A stretch of DNA of 32,320 nt from a virus. Every line of letters starts with the position of its first letter. Within the stretch, counting starts at the first letter, position 1. The notes under the pieces are model-generated. The model was given only the letters and a program-made list of their open reading frames with translations. It was not told the origin of the DNA and made no database searches. The stretch is from positions 1-32,320 of IMG/VR virus record IMGVR_UViG_3300029267_001409; one strand, given 5' to 3'. Shown in pieces: positions 1 through 7,496 of the stretch. The position numbers were made by a program, and so were the translations under genes.

Positions 1-2
1 CC

Positions 3-86
3 ACTCTCGCCCACTACCAGTCTGTCCACCCAAGAAAACCAAACGACATGTACGTGGTCTTTACAAGAAAAAAGGGTGGCCTATGA
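3..86 (+). CDS. C-terminal end of a gene cut by the left edge (partial)
   Basis: A reading frame is open from the left edge to the TGA at 84-86 and ends in the residues MYVVFTRKKGGL. It overlaps the ATG of the next gene in an ATGA arrangement (83-86), the usual sign of translational coupling, which is why I prefer this frame. Two other frames are also open across these few bases: one ends at 96, the other runs into the next gene. About 27 residues are visible, too few for a function. Confidence 0.4.
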   Translation, partial: TLAHYQSVHPRKPNDMYVVFTRKKGGL

Positions 87-607
87 CGAAAGATGAAGTA
101 CAAAAGATCGTGAGCGTTATCGAAGACATAGCCAAGACCTTAGACCTTACAAGATACGGTAAAGCAAATTTATCTATCTTCCCTCCGTCGGCACTCAAGC
201 AGGCACACGCTACACTACTCGATTCCCATAAAAAGGGAAAAAAGATCCAAGACCCCTTCTCTTTTTTATGGTCCCTTGCACACAAAGCTACTAAAACTAA
301 AGGTCTCGATATAAACTACTCCATCTTCGACAAATACAACTTCAACAAAGAAACAGAAGAACCAACAACATCCAACCAAATCCACCAACCACTAGAAAGA
401 CGTAAAATGCATCAGTCATACCAACCATGGATTAAACCAACAGAAAAATACGACCTTCAACATGAACTAAAAGGCTACGAAAACGCCGCAAAACCCAACA
501 ACTTCAACAAGGCAGCCTCGCTTTTCGGCCACGAAATAATGGCCAATTTACTTAAACGATGCAAACATAATGTAATTACTAAAGCTATGCAGTCCACACA
601 GCAATAG
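83..607 (+). CDS. Hypothetical protein, 174 residues
   Basis: I do not recognise the family. The ATG at 83 follows a purine-rich AAGGGTGG and overlaps the stop of the preceding frame. The protein is basic and polar with no membrane segment. The segment around residues 57-76 (DPFSFLWSLAHKATKTKGL) loosely recalls the helical C-terminal domains of phage replication or loader proteins, but this is a weak likeness. The second half is rich in Asn, Gln, Lys and Pro. The coding strand is unusually rich in A and C: by hand I count 48 C against 20 G in 301-480, opposite to the terminase gene downstream. It lies 9 bases before the likely small terminase gene, so packaging or late-replication roles are possible but unproven. 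Confidence 0.7.
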   Translation: MTKDEVQKIVSVIEDIAKTLDLTRYGKANLSIFPPSALKQAHATLLDSHKKGKKIQDPFSFLWSLAHKATKTKGLDINYSIFDKYNFNKETEEPTTSNQIHQPLERRKMHQSYQPWIKPTEKYDLQHELKGYENAAKPNNFNKAASLFGHEIMANLLKRCKHNVITKAMQSTQQ

Positions 608-616
608 GAGAGAGAT

Positions 617-1096
617 ATGAACCAAAACCCTAAGCCTAGCATGGAGCAAAAAAGGCCGCGTTGTGAATGGGTCGATCAGTACCTCGATATATACACCCTT
701 AAAAGAATGCCAATAACAAAAACAACCTTGGAAAGACTAGCCACAGACTTGGTAAAATGGGCTAAGGAAGATGAAGACGCACTCGTCCTTTCTGAGTTTT
801 ACCTCGATCGAGGTATTCCACACTCAACTTTCTCAAAGTTAGCTTTCGATCATCCAATAATGGCTGAAGCTCTAGCTACAGCTAGAATGTTTATAGGCAA
901 GCGCAGAGAAAAAGGCGCACTCAAAAACAAACTCAACCAAGCTATGGTTATGTCCCAACAATCAAAATATGATCCTTCATGGTGGACTCTCGAAAAGAAA
1001 CGAGCAGAACTTAAAGCTTCAACACAAGCCAAACACAACCCAGACGTTAAATACGCAATAGTAGTAGAAGACTTTTCTGATAAGGAGAAGAAGTGA
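617..1096 (+). CDS. Putative terminase small subunit
   Basis: A 159-residue soluble protein preceded by GGAGAGAT. Residues about 56-80 (LVLSEFYLDRGIPHSTFSKL and following) look like the helix-turn-helix of small terminases that recognise the phage packaging site. After it come a helical stretch with the RREKGALKNKLNQAM segment (96-110) and an aromatic SWWTLEKKRAELK segment (121-133), as in small subunits that oligomerise and hand DNA to the large subunit. The gene lies about 1.4 kb before the large terminase, somewhat further than usual, with four small genes between. Its last bases overlap the GTG of the next gene. The call rests on motif style and position; another DNA-binding phage protein is possible. 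Confidence 0.6.
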   Translation: MNQNPKPSMEQKRPRCEWVDQYLDIYTLKRMPITKTTLERLATDLVKWAKEDEDALVLSEFYLDRGIPHSTFSKLAFDHPIMAEALATARMFIGKRREKGALKNKLNQAMVMSQQSKYDPSWWTLEKKRAELKASTQAKHNPDVKYAIVVEDFSDKEKK

Positions 1097-1440
1097 CCAA
1101 TATATACACTATATCACTAGGTATAGACGGCGATGACATAATCATACGCTGGAATGTAGAGATAGAAGAGGGAGAAGCAATAACAACCAACAGATGCCTC
1201 AGACGCCTGATAGACTTTATGAGTAGAGATGGCCTAGAACGACTACTTGAAACTGCTGCTGACGAAAAAAAAGATATAGACATACTCATCGAAGACGATT
1301 ACGGATATGAAGCTGCAATAAATTACGATCCTGCAGATGACCCAGACGAGCTGCCAATACTGTTCTTTACTGCTGTCTTCGGGCGATGCTTAGAAGAGCT
1401 AATAAAAAAGTCATGCAAAGAGAGATTGTTATTTAATTAA
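1093..1440 (+). CDS. Hypothetical acidic protein, 115 residues
   Basis: Starts at a GTG that overlaps the previous stop (GTGA, 1093-1096), preceded by AAGGAGAAGA, so it is translationally coupled to the small terminase gene. The protein is strongly acidic, with runs such as DDPDE and IEDDYGYE, and has a predicted alternating strand/helix pattern with no membrane segment. I do not recognise it. The neighbour at 1456 has a similar size and a similar order of strands and a closing helix, so the two might be distant relatives, but there is no convincing sequence match. An acidic partner of a DNA-binding packaging protein would fit the place; this is inference. Confidence 0.65.
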   Translation: MTNIYTISLGIDGDDIIIRWNVEIEEGEAITTNRCLRRLIDFMSRDGLERLLETAADEKKDIDILIEDDYGYEAAINYDPADDPDELPILFFTAVFGRCLEELIKKSCKERLLFN

Positions 1441-1455
1441 CTATGAGGAGATACC

Positions 1456-1794
1456 GTGTGGCCAAAGGCATTCAAAATAAGAATAGCTTCACGTGATAGC
1501 GCTCTAGAAACAGTAGTAATTTCTTATAAAAAACTCTCAGTACCCGTATTCATTAGCAAAATCATTAAGATCTCCTCCAAGAGGGGATTTTTGCATTTTA
1601 TACGTAGATCAATCCCCGATGGAGACTACTGTAGAATAGCTATACAATCAGGGGGACACGAGATAGCTTCCGAGGTATACGGATTACCCAAAAATGATCT
1701 CTTAAAAGAAACCCGTATATTTAACTCATTTACTGAGTGTATGACCAACCTTGTAAAAGAAGCTCAAGAATATATAGACAAGGAATGGGAGTGA
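1456..1794 (+). CDS. Hypothetical protein, 112 residues
   Basis: Starts at GTG 1456 after TGAGGAGATACC, a good ribosome site. The protein is basic at its N-terminus (MWPKAFKIRIASRD) and ends in an acidic helix (VKEAQEYIDKEWE). It has no signal peptide or membrane segment. I do not recognise it. It sits between the acidic 115-residue protein and a small membrane protein whose start overlaps its stop (GTGA, 1791-1794), so it belongs to the same rightward operon leading to the large terminase. Confidence 0.65.
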   Translation: MWPKAFKIRIASRDSALETVVISYKKLSVPVFISKIIKISSKRGFLHFIRRSIPDGDYCRIAIQSGGHEIASEVYGLPKNDLLKETRIFNSFTECMTNLVKEAQEYIDKEWE

Positions 1795-1979
1795 ACATAG
1801 ACGCACTAATAGTCTTATTACTAGCAGCTCAGTTCAAATTAGGTCTTTACGCTTTTTGGAAGTTATCTAGTCGTTTAGATAAGTTGGAGAAAGGTGCAGC
1901 ATCTTCGGTTGGGATGGAGATTATTAAGGAAGTAGCAAAGAAGATTGAAGAGAATACACTCTTAAACAATAAGCAATAG
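1791..1979 (+). CDS. Small single-span membrane protein, 62 residues
   Basis: The best start is GTG 1791, overlapping the upstream stop and placed 6 bases after AAGGA; ATG 1785 in the same frame would add two residues. Residues 4-23 form a hydrophobic segment (DALIVLLLAAQFKLGLYAFW). After it comes a charged amphipathic helix (SSRLDKLEKG and EIIKEVAKKIEEN). A short membrane anchor with a cytoplasmic helix fits a holin, antiholin or spanin-type lysis accessory, but no diagnostic motif is present. The next gene also encodes a membrane-anchored coiled coil, so the two may act as a pair. Confidence 0.6.
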   Translation: MNIDALIVLLLAAQFKLGLYAFWKLSSRLDKLEKGAASSVGMEIIKEVAKKIEENTLLNNKQ

Positions 1980-1989
1980 GAGATATGAG

Positions 1990-2475
1990 ATGATTAGATG
2001 GAATTCTGTAGTGGCTGCAGGAGAAAGAGGAGCGGATGCTTTAAAGTCTTACGTTAGCTTGCAGTGGGTATTTCTGTACGCAGTTATAGCTTTTGGGATA
2101 ATAGCCGCTATAGCAGTGTTTACTTACTTCCTTTCACGTCTTTTTGGGAAGCTTAGATTTGATCGTAAGCAAGAGAGACTACATAGAGAACTTAGGGCTC
2201 AGCTAGAAGAAAGAGACGAACTCTTACAGAAGTCAGAGAGGAAGCAGCAGCAACTAAGAGATATGCTACGTAACCTGCAGGACAGGCTGGATGTTATGGA
2301 CAACAAGCTATATCGAGTCGATGCCCTAAACGAATCTGTTAACAAACTTGAGTCTTCTAATGTAGATCTTGTTAGTGACATCAAGAAGCTTTCTTCTAAG
2401 GCTATTGTTAAGGTTGAAGGAAAGAGGAAAGTAGGTAGGCCTAGGAAGATGAGAAAGGCACCACAAAGGAGTTAA
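1990..2475 (+). CDS. Membrane-anchored coiled-coil protein with AT-hook-like tail, 161 residues
   Basis: Starts at ATG 1990 after AGGAGATATGAG. Residues about 26-48 form one membrane span (VFLYAVIAFGIIAAIAVFTY). Residues 58-135 are a long charged heptad-rich helix, almost certainly a coiled coil. The tail is very basic and contains KVGRPRK (about 147-153), whose GRP core flanked by basic residues matches the AT-hook, a minor-groove DNA-binding motif. The order membrane anchor then coiled coil resembles inner-membrane spanins (Rz type), but spanins do not normally carry an AT-hook, and the basic tail would suit binding of DNA or nucleoid at the membrane. The gene ends directly against the terminase start. 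Function is open. Confidence 0.7.
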   Translation: MIRWNSVVAAGERGADALKSYVSLQWVFLYAVIAFGIIAAIAVFTYFLSRLFGKLRFDRKQERLHRELRAQLEERDELLQKSERKQQQLRDMLRNLQDRLDVMDNKLYRVDALNESVNKLESSNVDLVSDIKKLSSKAIVKVEGKRKVGRPRKMRKAPQRS

Positions 2476-3831
2476 GTGGATCATCCAATAGAGGTAAAGA
2501 TACATCTAAATAAGTTTAAGCCTCGTGATTATCAGCGTCCTATCTTCAAGGCGTTCTTTGAGGATCGTTATCGTCGCATGGTGATAGTTATGTGTCGTCG
2601 TGCAGGTAAAGATTTGTGTACGTGGAACATTGCGATACGTGAGGCTGTGACTCGACCAGGGGTGTATTACATTGTTTATCCTACGTATGCTCAGGGCAAG
2701 AAGATTTTATGGAATTCGGTGACGATCTCTGGCATACGTTTTCTGGATTATATTCCGCAGCAGCTCGTAGACTCTATTAACTCTCAAGAAATGAAGGTTA
2801 TTCTTTCTAATGGTTCTATCATTCAAATTATTGGTTCTGACAATCCAGACAGGATCGTAGGAACGAACCCCCAAGGAGTGGTGTTCTCTGAATATGCACT
2901 CCAGAACCCTCGTATATACGCCCTTATGTCGCCTATCCTAGCCGCGAACAAAGGGTGGGCTATCTTTCAATCTACTCCTAGAGGTCGCAATCACTTCTGG
3001 GATCTCTACCAGCTTGCATTAAATTCTCCTGACTGGTGGACATGCAAGCTTGGGCTCAATGAAACGAAACACATTGATCCCGCGGAAATAGATAGGGAGA
3101 TAGCCGAGGGTCTGATGTCGCCTGATTTGGTTCAACAGGAATACTATGTTTCGTTTAATGCGGGGGTTGAAGGTTCATTTTATTGTAAATACATAGATCG
3201 TATGAGGTTGAATAACCAGATAGGGGCGCTTCCTTGGGAGGCTGGCTTTAAGGTTCATACGGCATGGGATATTGGGGTAAGAGATTCGACATCCATTATC
3301 TTCTTTCAGGTGATTGGTCAGACGGTCCGACTGATTGATTACTATGAGAAGAACAAAGAGGGGCTAGAACACTATGTATCGTATGTGCTCTCCAAACCAT
3401 ATACGTATGGTAAACACATAGCCCCTCATGACATTCAGGTTAAAGAGTTTGGTTCTGGCATGAGTCGGATAGAGAAAGCCAAGCAGTTAGGGATACGTTT
3501 TACGGTTGCGACTAAGGTTTCTATCATGGATGGTATAGAGTCGGTTCGATCTGCTTTAAGTAAAATATGGATTGACGAGGGCCGCTGTGCAAAACTGATA
3601 AGAGCGTTGGAAAATTATCGGCAGGAATATGATTCAAAGAGGCAGGTTTACAAAGACAATCCGCTTCATGATAAGTACAGTCATGCGGCTGATGCGATGC
3701 GTTATTTGTGTATTTCTTTGCCGAAGACACGTGATGAATTGTCGGCGCAAGAGTTAGAAAAAATTAGGAATGAGGCAGTTTATGGTAGCCAATCTGCTCT
3801 TCCGCCATTTTTTAGACAAAATAAATACTAG
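2476..3831 (+). CDS. terL: Terminase large subunit (DNA packaging ATPase and nuclease)
   Basis: The 451-residue motor protein docks on the portal, uses ATP to pump DNA into the prohead and cuts the concatemer. The N-terminal ATPase half shows a Walker A variant CRRAGKD at 40-46, a Walker B strand ending in catalytic Glu (GVVFSE, 134-139) and a coupling motif QSTPRG (165-170). The C-terminal RNase H-like nuclease half shows the metal-binding acids in AWDIGVRD (263-270), PHDI (317-320) and HDKYSHAADA (398-407). Length and domain order are normal for large terminases. It starts at GTG 2476 directly after the upstream TAA, with AAAGGAG just before. The coding strand is G-rich (51 G, 29 C by hand in 2581-2760), unlike the genes to its left. 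Confidence 0.95.
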   Translation: MDHPIEVKIHLNKFKPRDYQRPIFKAFFEDRYRRMVIVMCRRAGKDLCTWNIAIREAVTRPGVYYIVYPTYAQGKKILWNSVTISGIRFLDYIPQQLVDSINSQEMKVILSNGSIIQIIGSDNPDRIVGTNPQGVVFSEYALQNPRIYALMSPILAANKGWAIFQSTPRGRNHFWDLYQLALNSPDWWTCKLGLNETKHIDPAEIDREIAEGLMSPDLVQQEYYVSFNAGVEGSFYCKYIDRMRLNNQIGALPWEAGFKVHTAWDIGVRDSTSIIFFQVIGQTVRLIDYYEKNKEGLEHYVSYVLSKPYTYGKHIAPHDIQVKEFGSGMSRIEKAKQLGIRFTVATKVSIMDGIESVRSALSKIWIDEGRCAKLIRALENYRQEYDSKRQVYKDNPLHDKYSHAADAMRYLCISLPKTRDELSAQELEKIRNEAVYGSQSALPPFFRQNKY

Positions 3832-3840
3832 GAGTTACAC

Positions 3841-4092
3841 ATGCGAAATAGCACGGTTAAGGTTGCGATATTTTGTGTAGTTAGCACGGTAGTGTTTAGC
3901 TCATGCGTTAAGAAGACATTTAATACTGCAACACAGCCGATTGTGAAAACATCAAAAACTATTTGGAATTGTGTTAGTGCTCTTTTTGGTTGTTCATCTA
4001 ACAAGAAAGCCATCAAGACGCAGCAACCTCATGCGCATCGACCTCCTACAGCCGCTAAGGCTGATAATAAAAAGATGGTTAAAGGAAGGTAG
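3841..4092 (+). CDS. Small lipoprotein-like exported protein, 83 residues
   Basis: The N-terminus is a signal sequence with a hydrophobic core (VAIFCVVSTVVF) ending in FSSC at residues 19-22, a non-canonical lipobox, so lipidation at Cys22 is likely but not certain. The mature part is short and basic. Residues 39-51 (KTIWNCVSALFGC) align without gaps to segments in two exported proteins of the leftward island (K28-C40 of the 18554-18853 protein and K43-C55 of the 18850-19164 protein). It starts at ATG 3841 after AGGAGTTACAC and touches the next gene end to start. An envelope-acting phage accessory (superinfection exclusion, lysis) is my inference. Confidence 0.7.
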   Translation: MRNSTVKVAIFCVVSTVVFSSCVKKTFNTATQPIVKTSKTIWNCVSALFGCSSNKKAIKTQQPHAHRPPTAAKADNKKMVKGR

Positions 4093-4347
4093 ATGAAGGT
4101 AGGGTCTTTGATGGCATTTTTATTTTTGCTGGTTACTGGGTTAGTTATTTTGTTTTCTCCTACAAAAGAACGTTTGATCATTAGGCGAGCAGCAGCTGAA
4201 ATTGTTAATGTCATCAGGACCCGTGCTACAGTTTTATGGGATAGGTTGAACGGCGTAGGGACATACGAATTAAAAGAGCCTCCTGCAGAAGATGCGTTCG
4301 ATGATGGACAGGAAGGTGAAGAGTGGTTGGATAGTGGTGTATCATGA
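4093..4347 (+). CDS. Small membrane protein, 84 residues
   Basis: Begins with the ATG that follows directly on the upstream TAG, with AAGGAAGG overlapping the previous stop. Residues about 5-22 form one strong membrane span (SLMAFLFLLVTGLVILF). After it come a basic segment (KERLIIRRAAAE) and a very acidic C-terminus. It lacks a cleavable signal, so it most likely stays in the inner membrane with its tail inside. Single-span holins and small accessory proteins of this size are common near phage packaging genes, but nothing diagnostic is visible. It is probably co-expressed with the lipoprotein-like gene before it and the portal after it. Confidence 0.65.
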   Translation: MKVGSLMAFLFLLVTGLVILFSPTKERLIIRRAAAEIVNVIRTRATVLWDRLNGVGTYELKEPPAEDAFDDGQEGEEWLDSGVS

Positions 4348-4393
4348 TAGAGTAGAGATGGTAGTTGAAATAACTTAAATCGAGGATTGAAAT

Positions 4394-6466
4394 ATGCTTT
4401 TTCCTGAGTTGGGTCCTGAATTTTTTGAGGAAAACGACAATTCTCTTCTTGCGCGAATGTCGACTTTTTACAAAGACAGTATCACGATCAATCAGTCTTT
4501 TTGGGAGGAAGCAGAAATAGACACGAGGTTTGAGGCTGGCGATCAAAGTTTGTGGACAGACATGTATGGGCTCATTCCTCAGAATCGTCGCCAACAGTTT
4601 AATTTTAATCGCATAAGGCGTGTGATTAATATGATCTCTGGCTATCAGCGTCAGAATAGGAAATCAACAGTCGTCACTCCGGTGGAAAATGGAGATGCAG
4701 AAACTTCCGATCAATTTACAAAGATTTTAATGTGGTTGAACAAGCAAGAGGGTGTTCTTGAGACGATATCTGAGGCGTTTCATGGATCTCTTGTTACTGG
4801 TATGAATCTCCTGCAGGTTTGGGTTGATTATCGAAGAGATCCTGTTTCAGGTTCTATCAAGGTAGATAATTGCGCTCACAATACTTTTCTTATTGATCCC
4901 TATTTCCGAAAGAAAGATCTCTCGGATTGTAATGCGATCTGGAAGAGGTCGTATTTGACTCGCAAGGAAGTTTTATCGCTTCTTCCAGATCAGTACGATA
5001 TGGTCATGGCTCTTCCGGCAAAGGAAGAAAGAGATGGCAAATTCAACTACATGCCTGAGTCATACAATGTTGGTCCAAAAAACTTGATGATGTATGACGA
5101 GTTTTATTACAGGGATTATCGTACTCAGAAAATTATTATTGATACTGTTACTGGTGAGACGATGGAGTGGACATCGGATGACGATGAAGCGCTCAAGGAA
5201 TATCTCAGGTTTTATCCTCAGGTGACTGTGTCAGAGGCTGAGGTTCCTACTGTTAAGGTAGCTATCGTAGTGCAGGGTAAAGTTATGTACGATGGGCCTA
5301 ATCCAATAGGAATAGACAAGTATCCGTTCGTACCTGTTTTTGGATATTACAATCCACAAATGTCTGATTATCCGTGGAGGATACAAGGTGTTGTTAGGGG
5401 GTTAAGGGATGCTCAGTATCTATACAACAGAAGAAAGGTTATTGAATTAGACATTCTCGAGAGTCAAATTAATTCAGGGTTTAAGTACAAGATAGATTCA
5501 CTTGTTAATCCCAAGGATGTTTTCCTTTCTGGTCAAGGGCGTGGTCTGGCTTTGAAGCAGGATGCTCAGATGACCGACGTTGAGCAGATTATTCCTCCTC
5601 AGATTCCGCCCTCCATGATTCAGCTTTCTGAAATACTAGGAAGAGAAATACAGGAGATATCTGGCGTTAATGAAGAGTTACTTGGGAGTGCTCAAGATGA
5701 CAAGGCAGGAATACTATCGATGCTGCGTCAAGGTGCGGGTCTAACAACACTGCAGATATTATTTGATCAGCTTGATAGGTCGCAGAAGTTACTTGGTGGT
5801 TTGATGATAGATATTATTCAATCGAACTTCACTCCTGGAAAAGTGGCTAAAATTATAGAAGACGAACCTACGTCACAGTTTTATAACAAGGCGTTTGGCA
5901 AATACGATGCTGCGATTGAAGAGGGCATTAATACAACTACTCAGCGTCAGATGCAGTTCGCTCAGCTTATGCATTTGAGGGAAGCGGGTCTTCCGATACC
6001 AGACAGTGCGATACTAGAGTCTGCGACGATTCAAAATAAGAAAGATCTTATTGAAACGATGGAACAGCAAGCTCAGCAAGAACAACAGTTGCAACAGATG
6101 CAATTGCAGGTTCAGATGGAAGAAACCAAAGCCAACATTGACCTTGCGAAATCAAGGGCGGTAGCCGATCAAGGCCTTGGGGTTGAGCGTTTTAGTAGGG
6201 TACAGGAGAATGAGGCACTAGCAATAGAAAGACGTGCAGAGGCACAGAAGGATCAGGCGCAAGGATTGTTGAATATTGCTAAGACTCTGCAGGAGATAGA
6301 GACTATAGACATTGACCAATTGCAGAAATTAATAGCTCTATCGAAATTGTTGTCTGCTAAAAAGGAGCCTGATAAATCTGGAGAAGGTGAAGAGGGATTG
6401 GAGTCAATTGCGTCTGCTATGCAGCGGGCTCAAGCATCAACGAATCAAACATCTGAGAGAGGTTAG
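4394..6466 (+). CDS. Portal protein, P22 type
   Basis: A 690-residue portal, forming the ring at one head vertex through which DNA enters and leaves. The N-terminal part has the typical start of the P22-type family (FYKDSITINQSFWEEAEIDTR, then a clip-like GDQSLW and NRIRRVINMISGYQRQNR). The core contains a YPWRIQGVVRGLRDAQYLYN segment and a following EISGVNEELLGS segment, also characteristic. From about residue 555 the C-terminus is a long Gln- and Glu-rich helix, matching the barrel extension of the P22 portal. The length is close to that of P22 gp1 (about 725). It starts at ATG 4394 after CGAGGATTG. Confidence 0.92.
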   Translation: MLFPELGPEFFEENDNSLLARMSTFYKDSITINQSFWEEAEIDTRFEAGDQSLWTDMYGLIPQNRRQQFNFNRIRRVINMISGYQRQNRKSTVVTPVENGDAETSDQFTKILMWLNKQEGVLETISEAFHGSLVTGMNLLQVWVDYRRDPVSGSIKVDNCAHNTFLIDPYFRKKDLSDCNAIWKRSYLTRKEVLSLLPDQYDMVMALPAKEERDGKFNYMPESYNVGPKNLMMYDEFYYRDYRTQKIIIDTVTGETMEWTSDDDEALKEYLRFYPQVTVSEAEVPTVKVAIVVQGKVMYDGPNPIGIDKYPFVPVFGYYNPQMSDYPWRIQGVVRGLRDAQYLYNRRKVIELDILESQINSGFKYKIDSLVNPKDVFLSGQGRGLALKQDAQMTDVEQIIPPQIPPSMIQLSEILGREIQEISGVNEELLGSAQDDKAGILSMLRQGAGLTTLQILFDQLDRSQKLLGGLMIDIIQSNFTPGKVAKIIEDEPTSQFYNKAFGKYDAAIEEGINTTTQRQMQFAQLMHLREAGLPIPDSAILESATIQNKKDLIETMEQQAQQEQQLQQMQLQVQMEETKANIDLAKSRAVADQGLGVERFSRVQENEALAIERRAEAQKDQAQGLLNIAKTLQEIETIDIDQLQKLIALSKLLSAKKEPDKSGEGEEGLESIASAMQRAQASTNQTSERG

Positions 6467-6472
6467 AGGTGG

Positions 6473-6487
6473 TACCTCATTGAGGTA
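6473..6487 (+). other. Short hairpin after the portal gene
   Basis: TACCTC at 6473-6478 and GAGGTA at 6482-6487 form a perfect 6-bp stem around a 3-base loop. It is followed by AT-rich but not U-only sequence, so it is at best a weak terminator. The rest of 6488-6586 holds a TATAAA at about 6538 with only a poor -35 in front. I do not call a promoter there. Confidence 0.4.
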
Positions 6488-6586
6488 TATTTTACCTTGA
6501 TGCATAATTTGAGTTTATGTGTTGTTTTTTGCCCCGTTATAAATGCTCAGATTAGGCGTCAGTTTCCAAAACAGAAAGGGCTTATT

Positions 6587-6814
6587 ATGGCCAAGAAGAA
6601 ATACTACAGTTCAGCAGGCAAGATGGGCGGAGAAATGATTTCAGGTGCTTCAAGAGGGCATGCAAACATGCCTCAAGAAGTGATCATGAAATATTATCCA
6701 AAGTCAGATGCATATCTTAATGAAGATATAAACGATGGAATACGTGGGATAGATGTGCAGAAGATGGCAGATGTTAAAGACATGAAGAAAGATCTTTCGC
6801 CAACAAAGTATTGA
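6587..6814 (+). CDS. Conserved small phage protein, 75 residues
   Basis: I choose ATG 6587 (MAKKKYYSSAGKM) because AAAGGG lies 6 bases before it. An upstream in-frame ATG at 6497 would add a hydrophobic, unlikely leader. The pattern (YYSS near the start, NMPQEVIMKYYPK at about 24-36, DINDGIRGID at about 43-52, DMKKDLSPTKY at the end) matches a small protein I remember from many uncultured short-tailed phages, placed between portal and scaffold. It has no established function that I know; a minor head component is likely from position. No signal or membrane segment is present. Confidence 0.7.
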   Translation: MAKKKYYSSAGKMGGEMISGASRGHANMPQEVIMKYYPKSDAYLNEDINDGIRGIDVQKMADVKDMKKDLSPTKY

Positions 6815-6829
6815 TATTGCTTCATTACT

Positions 6830-6868
6830 ACTCAACGGTGTGTAGCTTAATGTTATACGCCGTTGAGT
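6830..6868 (+). other. 12-bp hairpin directly before a small gene
   Basis: ACTCAACGGTGT (6830-6841) pairs with ACGCCGTTGAGT (6857-6868) with one G-U pair and a 15-base loop. There is no U-tract after it. The AAAGGA ribosome site of the next gene begins 5 bases later. The structure could end or stabilise the upstream transcript, or limit ribosome access downstream. Confidence 0.5.
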
Positions 6869-6883
6869 TTGCAAAGGAAAAGT

Positions 6884-7093
6884 ATGCCAGTAAACATTAG
6901 AAAAGATGATAAAGCAAGAAGGATAGCGCTTAATATATTAGGTCCACCTGCGTGTGGTTTGGCAGATTCTTTTGGGAAGAAGAAAAGGTATCGAAGGAAG
7001 AAGGTAGAGGAGACTACTGCCGAGAAGAAATACCAAGAAAAGCTAGAAGGTGAGAAGATAAATAGGCTTCAAGAAGCGGGCTATCGTTGGTAA
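6884..7093 (+). CDS. Small basic protein, 69 residues
   Basis: ATG 6884 (MPVNIRKDDKARR) follows AAAGGA with good spacing; an upstream TTG at 6863 lies inside a hairpin arm and is unlikely. The protein is rich in Lys and Arg, with a central run KKKRYRRKK and a helical, charged C-terminus ending in GYRW. I do not recognise it. It is the first of three consecutive short basic proteins between portal and scaffold, which suggests a head-internal or DNA-contact role. That is inference from charge and position only. Confidence 0.6.
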   Translation: MPVNIRKDDKARRIALNILGPPACGLADSFGKKKRYRRKKVEETTAEKKYQEKLEGEKINRLQEAGYRW

Positions 7094-7108
7094 AAGAGGG
7101 AATAAATA

Positions 7109-7309
7109 ATGGCAAAAAAGAAATCTTGTCCTAAAACTAAAAAAGCTAAAATAAAAAAAATTAAGAAAGTAATGAAAGAGTTCAAGTCTGGTGAGCTTGA
7201 CATTGGAAAGAGCGGAAAAAAGGTTAAAAGCAAAAAGCAAGCTATAGCGATTGCTCTTTCAGAGGCTGGAATGTCAAAGAAAAAAACTAAGAAAAAGAAG
7301 AAGAAGTAA
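7109..7309 (+). CDS. Lysine-rich DUF6496-like protein, 66 residues
   Basis: About 40 percent of the residues are lysine. The central part, with KKVMKEFKSGEL and then KKQAIAIALSEAG, matches the pattern I know as DUF6496, a small family found in bacteria and phages whose members have a KVMxEFKxGxL motif and a QAIAIALSEAG motif and end in a Lys tail. The family's function is not established; a histone-like or RNA/DNA-contacting role is often guessed from charge. It starts at ATG 7109 after AGAGGGAATAAATA and ends in a run of lysines just before the next start. Confidence 0.75.
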   Translation: MAKKKSCPKTKKAKIKKIKKVMKEFKSGELDIGKSGKKVKSKKQAIAIALSEAGMSKKKTKKKKKK

Positions 7310-7310
7310 T

Positions 7311-7487
7311 ATGTCAGAAGAAAACAGGGAGAGTCTACAGACTGCTGAGGAGGGTAAGCCTGGCAAAAAAGAGAGGATTCTTGTCATGTTCATACATATT
7401 TTTAGAGCTATTCTTAGATTTTTTGAGAGAAGAATGATGAAAGCGCGTAGTAGGCGTTTGGCCAAGAGGATGGATAGAAAAAGTTAG
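7311..7487 (+). CDS. Small basic protein with hydrophobic helix, 58 residues
   Basis: I choose ATG 7311 (MSEENRESLQ), one base after the upstream stop, over an in-frame upstream codon inside the preceding gene. Residues about 23-37 (ILVMFIHIFRAILRF) form a hydrophobic amphipathic helix. The C-terminus is very basic (ERRMMKARSRRLAKRMDRK). This looks like a membrane-surface or short single-span protein; a pinholin-like or head-peripheral role are both conceivable. I do not recognise the family. Confidence 0.55.
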   Translation: MSEENRESLQTAEEGKPGKKERILVMFIHIFRAILRFFERRMMKARSRRLAKRMDRKS

Positions 7488-7496
7488 AGGAGATAG

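Noticed and set aside
1-96. Two further open frames at the left edge
   Set aside because: They are too short to judge; the frame ending in the ATGA overlap with the next gene is the better candidate.
6820-6870. tRNA-like look (GTAGCTTAAT loop between two arms)
   Set aside because: There is only one long stem; no anticodon or T arm and no CCA-side pairing.
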